A stretch of DNA of 8,043 bases from Desulfobulbaceae bacterium UBA2775 (GTDB taxonomy: Bacteria > Desulfobacterota > Desulfobulbia > Desulfobulbales > Desulfocapsaceae): NCBI GenBank assembly GCA_002352445.1, contig DEIL01000054.1, positions 1 through 8,043 of the forward strand, in the 5' to 3' direction. Below, piece after piece: positions 1-5,666 of the stretch (position 1 is its first letter; every line of letters begins with the position of its first letter). Below the pieces are notes generated by a model. The model ran no database searches. It was not told where the DNA came from and was given only the letters and a program-made list of their open reading frames with translations. Both the position numbers and the translations under genes were made by a program.

Positions 1-423
1 GCCGGAGTAATAGATAAGTATGGAAGTACAACCTCAGCACAATGGGCTAAGATTGAACTTGCTCACCTTGATATGAAGAACGGTGCATATGCAGCAGCTG
101 CTGGAAAATATCTTGATGAGATTAAAAGTGTCGGTAAGACAAGTCCGCTCTATAGCCTGTTACTCTTTGGGGCTGGACAGGCTCTGGAGGCGGATGAAAA
201 ATTTGCTGAGGCTGCGGTGCAGTATGATCTTTTGAAAGAAATCAAGGGATACGATCATGTCGGTTATACAGGGCTTGCCCGCATTGAAGAGACCCAGGGT
301 AATTTCGAAAAGGCACATACGATTTATAATAATTTCCTGCTTAATACAGGCGATGAACCTGCGGCAGCTCAGGCCAGATCTGAAATTGAAGCGAGAATCG
401 CACAACTGAAAACAAGAATGTGA
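1..423 (+). CDS. Tetratricopeptide-repeat-like protein, C-terminal part (5' end outside window)
   Basis: The reading frame is open from the first base, so the gene begins upstream. The last 140 residues are visible. They are Ala/Glu/Lys-rich and read as paired amphipathic helices of TPR type: segments around AQWAKIELAHLDMKNGAY, LLFGAGQALEADEKFAEA and GLARIEETQGNFEKAHTIY have the small/large residue spacing of TPR helices A and B. The style recalls the YfgM/TPR_21 group of envelope-associated TPR proteins, which in enterobacteria are anchored by an N-terminal membrane helix. That end is not visible here, so the assignment is only suggestive. TPR proteins act as protein-protein scaffolds and no catalytic motif is seen. 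The TGA stop overlaps the GTG start of panC by three bases (GTGA), which points to translational coupling and a shared transcript. Confidence 0.85.
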   Translation, partial: AGVIDKYGSTTSAQWAKIELAHLDMKNGAYAAAAGKYLDEIKSVGKTSPLYSLLLFGAGQALEADEKFAEAAVQYDLLKEIKGYDHVGYTGLARIEETQGNFEKAHTIYNNFLLNTGDEPAAAQARSEIEARIAQLKTRM

Positions 424-1274
424 AAATTGTACCCTCTGTAAAAGAGATTAACTCCCTTTCGAAGATGTGGAAAAAGAAAGGGTATAAAGTTTCTCTTGTG
501 CCAACGATGGGATGCCTGCATGAAGGCCACCTATCATTAATGCGTAGAGCAAAAAGCGTGACGGATAAAACCATTGTATCTCTTTTTGTAAACTCGAAGC
601 AGTTTGGCCCTGATGAGGATTTAGACTCATATCCCAGGCAATTTCAGGCCGATTGCAGTTTGGCCGCGGGTGAAGGGGTGGATGCACTTTTCTGCCCTGA
701 GCCAGAGGAGATATACCCGAAAAAATTTCAGACCAGCGTTAATGTAACACTGCTCTCCCAGGGAATGTGTGGAAAGGACAGGCCTGTTCACTTTGGCGGG
801 GTCGCAACGGTGGTGACAAAATTATTCAATATAACTGTTCCCGATGTTGCAGTGTTTGGCAAAAAAGATTTTCAACAGTTGGTACTTGTCAGGCAGTTAA
901 CGAAAGATCTCAATTACAATATTGAGGTTATTGGCGCTCCCATCTTCAGGGAAAAAGATGGCTTGGCAATGAGTTCTAGAAATCGCTATCTTGACGATGC
1001 GGGTCGTAGAACTGCACTCTGCCTTTCCCGGGCAATTCATGTTGCCAAGGAACTGGTGAAAGGCCGGCAAAACGTTGCTGCCGACACAATAATAGAAAAA
1101 GCAAAAGAGATTGTGGATAACGCCGGTGGAAAACTGGAGTATGCTGTTGTTGTAAATGAATTCAACCTTATCCCCGATAAATTTGTTAATAAACACAGTG
1201 TACTTGCTCTGGCAGTTAAAATTGGAGGCTCGATCAGGCTGATAGACAACAGTAAATTAATGATGGCGTCGTAA
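420..1274 (+). CDS. panC: Pantothenate synthetase (pantoate--beta-alanine ligase)
   Basis: This cytoplasmic enzyme joins pantoate and beta-alanine with ATP, via pantoyl-adenylate, to give pantothenate, the precursor of coenzyme A and the acyl-carrier-protein arm. The 284-residue length is normal for the family. Family signatures are all present: PTMGCLHEGHLSL at residues 28-40 (with the two HIGH-like ATP-site histidines H34 and H37), HFGGVATVV at 124-132, FGKKDFQQL at 146-154, MSSRNRYL at 184-191, and the terminal IRLIDN strand at 272-277. The GTG start at 420 overlaps the previous stop and has no clear Shine-Dalgarno sequence, so it probably relies on coupling. The start fits because the family begins with a short strand of the MKI(V/I) type. 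The usual partners panB and panD are not in the window. The following aminotransferase gene starts 19 bp downstream, so co-transcription is likely. Confidence 0.97.
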   Translation: MKIVPSVKEINSLSKMWKKKGYKVSLVPTMGCLHEGHLSLMRRAKSVTDKTIVSLFVNSKQFGPDEDLDSYPRQFQADCSLAAGEGVDALFCPEPEEIYPKKFQTSVNVTLLSQGMCGKDRPVHFGGVATVVTKLFNITVPDVAVFGKKDFQQLVLVRQLTKDLNYNIEVIGAPIFREKDGLAMSSRNRYLDDAGRRTALCLSRAIHVAKELVKGRQNVAADTIIEKAKEIVDNAGGKLEYAVVVNEFNLIPDKFVNKHSVLALAVKIGGSIRLIDNSKLMMAS

Positions 1275-1293
1275 CAATTAACAGGAGTGTGTT

Positions 1294-2496
1294 ATGCCTG
1301 GATTTGAAATATTTGGTGAAGAAGAAAAAAAAGAAATTATGGACGTTCTCGATACCGGTGTTCTTTTTCGGTATGAGTTTAATGACCAGCGAAATGGGGT
1401 CTTTAAGGTAAAGGAGTTTGAGGAGAAATTTGCACATTATTGCGGAACATCTTATGGTCAGGCCGTAACGTCAGGAACGGCAGCTCTGAAAGTTGCTCTG
1501 ACCGCCCTTGGAATTGGTCCTGGTGATGAAGTTATTACTCAGGGGTTTACCTTTGTCGCAACCTGGGAAGCTATTTTTGAAGTTGGTGCCATTCCTGTGT
1601 TTACTGAGGTAGATACAACGCTTAATATGGATCCTGTAGATCTGAAAAATAAAATAACATCCAAAACGAAATGTATAATTCCTGTTCACATGCTTGGTGC
1701 CCAGGCCAGAATTAAAGAAATTCTGGCTATTGCAACTGAGCATGGTATTCCGGTACTTGAAGATACTGCCCAGGCTGCCGGAGGGAGAATTGACGGAAAG
1801 CATCTTGGCAGCTTTGGTAAATGCGGAACTTTCTCTTTTGATTCAGTAAAAACGATGACCACCGGAGAAGGCGGCATGATAATAACAGAAGATCCGGAAC
1901 TGTGGAGAGCAATGTCTGAATATCATGATCATGGTCATGATCATGAAGTTAATCCGGGAGGAAGAGGGGGAGAGGGAAGACATTTCGTCGGATTTAATTA
2001 CAGAATGATGGAAATTCAGGGAGCAATCGGAATAGCCCAGCTTGCAAAGTTAGACTCAATGATTGCTGCCCAGCAAAAAAACAAAGCAATGCTTAAAGAT
2101 GCTGCAGGACAAATTCCCGGAGTTACCTTCAGGCACCTTATGGATGAAAAAGGAGATTCAGCGACCTTTTTTGCCTTTTCTCTGCAGGATCGTGATCACT
2201 GCACAAGAGTAAATGATTCACTCAGGTCTGATGGTTTTGGTGCGATCAATTTTGCCGAGAACAGCTGGCATTTCTATCCCAAATGGGAGCATCTTCTCGA
2301 AGGAAAAACGATAACCCGGTCAGGGTATCCATTCATGGAATCGGGAGGAAACCGGCGGGTTGTTTATGATCCGGAATTGTTGCCGCAGTCGGCTGAGATT
2401 TTAGGAAAAACGCTGATATATCCTGTTTCTATAAATATGGGATCTGAATTACTTGACAATATGCGCAGGGCACTTGAGAAAGCAGGCAGTGCATAA
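1294..2496 (+). CDS. kdnA: DegT/DnrJ/EryC1-family PLP aminotransferase, probably KdnA-like (8-amino-3,8-dideoxy-manno-octulosonate transaminase)
   Basis: This 400-residue fold-type I PLP enzyme of the sugar aminotransferase family has a phosphate-cup SGTAAL at residues 60-65, the PLP-ring aspartate in LEDTAQA (D157), and Schiff-base lysine K186 in SFDSVKTMTTGEGG. Against other DegT proteins it carries features I remember from Shewanella KdnA: the N-terminus MPGFE(I/L)FG-EEK, the stretch SFDSVKT-T-GEGG, the DHGHDH motif (212-217), GDSA near 287-290 and an NSWH(F/Y) segment near 323-327. KdnA aminates C8 of oxidised Kdo, using glutamate, to make Kdo8N for the LPS inner core. The family call is secure; the substrate call rests on recollection without an alignment. 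The Shewanella partners kdnB (Kdo 8-oxidase) and kdsB are not in this window. The ATG start has an AGGAG Shine-Dalgarno at 1283-1287. Lipid A genes lie nearby on the other strand. Alternatives are transaminases for other amino sugars. Confidence 0.9.
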   Translation: MPGFEIFGEEEKKEIMDVLDTGVLFRYEFNDQRNGVFKVKEFEEKFAHYCGTSYGQAVTSGTAALKVALTALGIGPGDEVITQGFTFVATWEAIFEVGAIPVFTEVDTTLNMDPVDLKNKITSKTKCIIPVHMLGAQARIKEILAIATEHGIPVLEDTAQAAGGRIDGKHLGSFGKCGTFSFDSVKTMTTGEGGMIITEDPELWRAMSEYHDHGHDHEVNPGGRGGEGRHFVGFNYRMMEIQGAIGIAQLAKLDSMIAAQQKNKAMLKDAAGQIPGVTFRHLMDEKGDSATFFAFSLQDRDHCTRVNDSLRSDGFGAINFAENSWHFYPKWEHLLEGKTITRSGYPFMESGGNRRVVYDPELLPQSAEILGKTLIYPVSINMGSELLDNMRRALEKAGSA

Positions 2497-2502
2497 AATC
2501 AT

Positions 2503-2865
2503 TTATTTGTAGAATTTATGGGATCCGAATTCATCAAGATAGATGAAATGTTCTGCCCAGTAAGGTTCTATAGTGTTGAGATGGTAGTGAGTTGCACCGT
2601 TGGTGAAGTCCTGGGTCTGCAGGGCTGTATATACTGATTTCAGGCATTCAAAAAAAGCTTTTGGATCATCCGGGAAATAAGAGTCCTTCTGAAAAGTCCA
2701 ACTGAACTGATAAGGCTCCTTTACGATGTCTTTAATCGGCAGATGTTTTTCATTGGCACGGTTTAAGGTCACCAGTGCTACAGCCATCTGTCCAATCAGT
2801 GGCTCAGAACGTGCTTCATGATATACGTTAAGGGTTAACCATAAGAGACCTTCTAAGAGTGTCAC
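2503..2865 (-). CDS. SleB/CwlJ-type cell wall hydrolase (Hydrolase_2), small, no signal peptide
   Basis: This 120-residue protein is essentially a bare hydrolase_2 domain, the family that includes the spore-cortex lytic enzymes SleB and CwlJ and many phage or Gram-negative relatives. Motifs visible are NVYHEARSEP at residues 13-22, with the presumed catalytic glutamate E17, then GQMAVALVTLNRA (25-37), QFSW (53-56), GATHYH (90-95) and the C-terminal HKFYK (116-120). The expected role is cleavage of peptidoglycan glycan strands. There is no signal peptide or membrane anchor, so either it stays in the cytoplasm, is released by another route, or has an unrecognised substrate. The start is GTG, chosen because of an AGGAGAAGG Shine-Dalgarno just upstream. 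It is convergent with the aminotransferase gene (6 bp between stops) and has its own promoter. Phage origin is possible but no other phage genes are visible. Confidence 0.9.
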   Translation of the reverse strand: MTLLEGLLWLTLNVYHEARSEPLIGQMAVALVTLNRANEKHLPIKDIVKEPYQFSWTFQKDSYFPDDPKAFFECLKSVYTALQTQDFTNGATHYHLNTIEPYWAEHFIYLDEFGSHKFYK

Positions 2866-2916
2866 GTTCCTTCTCCTGCCTGAAAAGAAAATACCTGACC
2901 ATACAGTCGTACCCTC

Positions 2917-2944
2917 ATTATACTACATTTCGAATAATCGTCAA
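2917..2944 (-). promoter_or_regulatory. Sigma-70-type promoter of the cell wall hydrolase gene
   Basis: On the minus strand the -35 box TTGACG (2939-2944) and a perfect -10 box TATAAT (2917-2922) are separated by 16 bp. Transcription would start near 2910, leaving a leader of about 45 bases before the GTG start at 2865. This is the best consensus promoter in the window. It is inferred from sequence only. Confidence 0.7.
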
Positions 2945-2976
2945 TGTGAGGAGGGGTTATGCGAATAATCCTCAAT
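2931..2976. repeat. Pair of 15-bp direct repeats overlapping the hydrolase -35 box
   Basis: CGAATAATCGTCAAT at 2931-2945 recurs as CGAATAATCCTCAAT at 2962-2976, one mismatch in 15. The start-to-start distance is 31 bp, close to three helical turns, so both copies face the same side of DNA. The promoter-proximal copy contains the -35 hexamer, a layout seen for repressor or activator sites. No regulator can be named. Confidence 0.55.
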
Positions 2977-3052
2977 AATACCTGACATAACCAGTGTCCT
3001 GCTTATGTAAACAATAGTTTATTGAGAATAAGAGGAGGGAAAAAAGGGCAAA

Positions 3053-4039
3053 TCAGACTGCAGCAATCAATTGGCTGTCACGATTAAAAAGCGGCATGAT
3101 CTTATCACTGGCAGCCTTTGACTTTGAGGCGACCTTACTCATAACAGCATGGGGACCATTTTTTCGCATTTCTATAAGTTCCCAGCAATGAGGGGATGCG
3201 GCAATAGCCTTCATAAAACCCAGGTGTTCGGTATGACCGGTTTTATAGGATCTGACATGTCCAAGAACCGGACATCCTAAAAGTGCAAGATCACCCACCA
3301 GGTCCAGTACTTTATGTCTGATAAATTCATCATCAAACCTTAAACCATCTTCATTGAGAACTGATTTTCGATTCCAGTGAATAGCAATTACATTTTCAAG
3401 GGAGCTGCCAAGTGCCAACCCGTTAGCCCATAATTCCTCGACCTGTTCAACATATCCAAAAGTTCTGGCGCGGGATATCTCTTTGTCAAATTTTTCTGCA
3501 GAAAGATTAAAAGAAAATTTTTGGTTATTTATTACAGTGTCATCAAAACATATTTCACCGGTTACCTTGAAGCCATTGTATGGTTTGATAGTAATAGATT
3601 TGTCACCATCGGTATAATGGATCGGTCTGGTAATCCGAAGTGCTTTTCTCATGCCATTCTGTTTCTTTTTTCCAGATGATTTCATCATTTGGAAAAAAGG
3701 CTCGGCACTTCCATCCATGATCGGTACTTCGGACGAATCGAGTTCAATATCCGCATTATCGATACCAAACCCCTGCAGGGCTGCCATAAGATGCTCGGTT
3801 GTCGAAATATGGAAATTATCATTGCCAATTGTTGTAGCAAGCCTGGTATCTACCACCATATTCATATGTGCCTTAATATGTTCATCAGGCAAGACATCAG
3901 TTCGGAAAAACCGGATACCGTTATTTTTAGGGGCTGGTTTAATAGAAAGATTAACAGTTCTGCCGGAGTGAAGTCCAACTCCGCAGCAACTGACCGACTT
4001 CCGTAATGTATATTGATATGGATCTATTGGTAATGGCAT
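3053..4039 (-). CDS. lpxC: UDP-3-O-acyl-N-acetylglucosamine deacetylase (LpxC)
   Basis: This zinc amidase removes the acetyl group from UDP-3-O-acyl-GlcNAc, the first committed step of lipid A synthesis, in the cytoplasm. The protein has 328 residues against about 305 in E. coli. All catalytic positions are visible with a +4 offset from E. coli numbering: E82 and zinc ligand H83 in STTEHLMAAL, zinc ligands H242 and D246 in RHKVLDLVGDL, and catalytic H269 in KTGHTEH. GVGLHSG (20-26) and the IMDGSAEPF segment (107-115) are also typical. The extra length is a Lys/Ser-rich C-terminal tail that ends in the hydrophobic LIAAV. The ATG start follows a weak AGGAT Shine-Dalgarno at about the right spacing. 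The gene lies downstream of lpxK on the same strand but across a 392-bp gap, and has a sigma-54-like promoter of its own. Confidence 0.98.
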   Translation of the reverse strand: MPLPIDPYQYTLRKSVSCCGVGLHSGRTVNLSIKPAPKNNGIRFFRTDVLPDEHIKAHMNMVVDTRLATTIGNDNFHISTTEHLMAALQGFGIDNADIELDSSEVPIMDGSAEPFFQMMKSSGKKKQNGMRKALRITRPIHYTDGDKSITIKPYNGFKVTGEICFDDTVINNQKFSFNLSAEKFDKEISRARTFGYVEQVEELWANGLALGSSLENVIAIHWNRKSVLNEDGLRFDDEFIRHKVLDLVGDLALLGCPVLGHVRSYKTGHTEHLGFMKAIAASPHCWELIEMRKNGPHAVMSKVASKSKAASDKIMPLFNRDSQLIAAV

Positions 4040-4078
4040 ATAAAATCCTGAGTTATGGATGTGAGTTTACAGTAATAA

Positions 4079-4094
4079 AGCAAATATTATGCCA
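4079..4094 (-). promoter_or_regulatory. Sigma-54 (RpoN)-like promoter upstream of lpxC
   Basis: The minus strand reads TGGCAT-N5-TTGCT, matching the -24/-12 consensus TGGCAY-N5-TTGCW, with the invariant GG and GC dinucleotides correctly spaced. Initiation would fall near 4068, about 28 bases before the lpxC ATG. The surrounding DNA is AT-rich, so a chance match is possible. A tandem 9-bp repeat sits about 100-125 bp upstream, where an enhancer-binding protein would be expected. Confidence 0.5.
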
Positions 4095-4191
4095 CTGTTT
4101 TGTTTAAAAACATGAATATACATAAAGAGCGTATTTACAGCTAAATGCAAAGAATAGTGAATTTGTTTCAATAAAAATCATAGTGTGGGTT

Positions 4192-4219
4192 AAAAGACAC
4201 TCATTGAGGGAAAAGACAC
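4192..4219. repeat. Short tandem direct repeat upstream of the lpxC promoter
   Basis: AAAAGACAC occurs at 4192-4200 and again at 4211-4219, 19 bp apart start to start. On the lpxC coding strand this reads GTGTCTTTT twice. Its distance from the sigma-54-like box would suit an upstream activator site. The repeat is short and could be coincidental. Confidence 0.35.
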
Positions 4220-4242
4220 ACTCTAATGGGTTTGACAACCTC

Positions 4243-4404
4243 CTAGGAGCCTGACCGAGAATGCCTTTTTGCTCAAACTCTTCAGAATTACCAAAAAATA
4301 ATGCTCGCAGGTAAGCGTAGACTCCGATGTCACATATGGCTGTGCTTATTTATTAATAATTCTTCGATTTTGAAGAAAACGCCTATTCTCGGACAGGCGC
4401 CTAG
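4243..4404. mobile_element. MITE-like element with about 20-bp terminal inverted repeats
   Basis: The ends CTAGGAGCCTGACCGAGAAT (4243-4262) and, read from the other strand, CTAGGCGCCTGTCCGAGAAT (4385-4404) match at 18 of 20 positions. Partial complementarity continues inward (AGAATTA at 4284-4290 pairs with 4357-4363; TAAGC at 4312-4316 with GCTTA at 4344-4348), so the whole 162 bp could fold as a long hairpin. CTAG is present at both outer edges and may be a 4-bp target duplication, which would make the inverted repeats start at G(A/C)GCCTG. No transposase is encoded. It lies 27 bp after the lpxK stop and fills much of the lpxK-lpxC gap. It is either a miniature inverted-repeat element or a structured intergenic repeat. 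Confidence 0.6.
4372..4399 (-). terminator. Rho-independent terminator candidate after lpxK
   Basis: On the minus strand a CGCCT/AGGCG stem (4380-4384 with 4395-4399) with a 10-base loop is followed directly by TTTTCTT. It sits about 32 bp past the lpxK stop and is formed by the lpxK-proximal end of the MITE-like element. The 5-bp stem is short, so efficiency is uncertain. Confidence 0.5.
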
Positions 4405-4431
4405 AAAATATTGATTCGAGATATGCAAAAT

Positions 4432-5481
4432 CTATTGGTATTTTTGTATTGTTTTCAAAATATACTCTTCAAACTCTTTATCTTCTTTTTGCTTCACTTT
4501 GAGCACATAGAGGGGCAGAGTTCGCTTTAAATGCTCAATTTTTACAAAATCTTTCTCAGTAGTCAAGAGACTTTGAATACCAGCCCCTTTTGCTTCATGA
4601 CATAATCTGTCCATCAACCTCTGGTCGTATATCCTGTGATCTTTAAAGGATGAGAATTGCATTAGGTCAATTCCACTCATTTTAATTGAATCTTGAAATC
4701 GGATTGGATTTGCAATTGCACAGAAGCCAGAGGTTCGACCAAGGTCAGAAAAATCTTCAACACTCTCCTTTTCATCGGCAGCCCAGACTTCATAATCGGA
4801 AATTTTTGAAAAGAAAAGCGGTTTTTCCGGAAACCTTTTTTTTAGCAGGATTGAAAACTGATCTGCTCGTTCTCGGTTGCCATCAGTGACTCCCGTCAAC
4901 ATAAAAACATGGCACCTCTTTAAAGCACTTACCGGTTCCCTCAGTACACCCCCTGGAAAAACCCTGCTGTTGCCGGCAAGTGTCGTTGCATTAAACAGTA
5001 CGATGTCAATATCTCGATTGATGGCAAGGTGTTGAAAGCCGTCATCAAGAAGGAGGATATTTGCAGCGAATGATTCTATGGCCTGTTTGCAGGGGTGAAT
5101 GCGTGACTTGCCGGTAATAACCGGTACTTCCTCTAGTATTTTTGCAAGCATAAAAGGTTCATCTCCAGCCTCTTCCTGGGAGAGAAGGATCTTCTTTCCA
5201 GTGGAAACAATATTGCTCTTTTGATTTGCTTTACCGCCGTATCCTCTGCTGATGATTGCAGGATGGTAATCCAATTGTTTTAGCATCTGGGCAAGATTGA
5301 GAACTACCGGTGTCTTTCCGGATCCCCCCATAGTGAGATTACCGATGGAAATGACTGGAACCGGCAGTTTGTGATGTTTGAAAATGCTTTTCTTATAGAG
5401 GACTGCTCTGGTACTCATCAATCCACTATATAGCGGACTCAATGGGCGCCCCAAAGCAAAAAACAGATCTAATTTGTTCAA
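4432..5481 (-). CDS. lpxK: Tetraacyldisaccharide 4'-kinase (LpxK)
   Basis: LpxK phosphorylates the 4' position of the tetraacyl disaccharide-1-phosphate to give lipid IVA, at the inner face of the cytoplasmic membrane. Numbered from the TTG start, the P-loop is GGSGKTP at 52-58 within the typical SIGNLTMGGSGKTP. SRGYGG is at 78-83, the catalytic-type DDGFQH at 146-151, FPGG-LREP at 175-183, and TTEKDFVK at 307-314. The 349-residue length is slightly above E. coli (about 328). The N-terminal hydrophobic/amphipathic segment (about 5-45) is the membrane-docking part. I chose TTG at 5481 because AGAGGAG (5487-5493) lies five bases before it; the longer frame from TTG at 5502 has no Shine-Dalgarno, and the intervening GTG at 5485-5487 touches it. 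The gene diverges from livK. lpxC follows on the same strand after a probable terminator. Confidence 0.96.
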   Translation of the reverse strand: MNKLDLFFALGRPLSPLYSGLMSTRAVLYKKSIFKHHKLPVPVISIGNLTMGGSGKTPVVLNLAQMLKQLDYHPAIISRGYGGKANQKSNIVSTGKKILLSQEEAGDEPFMLAKILEEVPVITGKSRIHPCKQAIESFAANILLLDDGFQHLAINRDIDIVLFNATTLAGNSRVFPGGVLREPVSALKRCHVFMLTGVTDGNRERADQFSILLKKRFPEKPLFFSKISDYEVWAADEKESVEDFSDLGRTSGFCAIANPIRFQDSIKMSGIDLMQFSSFKDHRIYDQRLMDRLCHEAKGAGIQSLLTTEKDFVKIEHLKRTLPLYVLKVKQKEDKEFEEYILKTIQKYQ

Positions 5482-5533
5482 CGCCACTCCTCTATAACTC
5501 AATCACAGATAAAATAAAGAACGTTTTTAATTT

Positions 5534-5551
5534 TTGATTTTGCAAAATCAA
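5534..5551. promoter_or_regulatory. 18-bp perfect palindrome, candidate operator between lpxK and livK
   Basis: TTGATTTTGCAAAATCAA is a perfect inverted repeat without spacer. It covers the -35 box of the proposed livK promoter and lies about 50 bp upstream of the lpxK start, so a dimeric regulator bound here could affect either or both divergent genes. No specific regulator family is claimed. Confidence 0.5.
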
Positions 5552-5568
5552 GAGTAAAAGACTAATAT
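5540..5568 (+). promoter_or_regulatory. Sigma-70-type promoter of livK
   Basis: TTGCAA (5540-5545) and TAATAT (5563-5568) are separated by exactly 17 bp. Initiation would be near 5575, giving a leader of about 90 bases that contains a small stem-loop at 5600-5616. The -35 box overlaps the palindrome at 5534-5551. Inferred from sequence. Confidence 0.6.
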
Positions 5569-5599
5569 CATGACTTCGTCGTATATGCTTGCTCTTTTC

Positions 5600-5616
5600 T
5601 CAACTTTGAGAGTTGA
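5600..5616 (+). other. Small stem-loop in the livK leader
   Basis: TCAACT (5600-5605) and AGTTGA (5611-5616) form a 6-bp stem with loop TTGAG. It has no T-run, so it is not a terminator. It could stabilise the mRNA end or be without function. Confidence 0.35.
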
Positions 5617-5666
5617 ATTGGGACTGGGTGAGTTTACTTAATCAATGCATATTGAGGGAGGAAAAA

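Noticed and set aside
1923..1946. 24-bp near-perfect palindrome (11-bp arms, GT spacer) inside the aminotransferase gene
   Set aside because: It is explained by repeated His/Asp codons of the conserved DHGHDH motif (cat and gat), so it is a by-product of the protein sequence.
3012..3024. CAATA-GTT-TATTG hairpin after lpxC as a terminator
   Set aside because: The stem is only 5 bp and AT-rich with no convincing T-run on the lpxC strand; too weak to call.
3651..4006. Two plus-strand open frames of about 105 codons inside lpxC
   Set aside because: They lie antisense to a fully conserved lpxC with all catalytic residues, and show no domain or ribosome site.
4231..4240. Plus-strand TTGACA near 4232
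   Set aside because: No suitable -10 box lies 16-18 bp downstream and no plus-strand gene follows.
5613..5666. Longer livK start with 18 extra residues
   Set aside because: The extension puts charged and polar residues before a good signal peptide and lacks a ribosome site; the 5667 ATG has a strong one.
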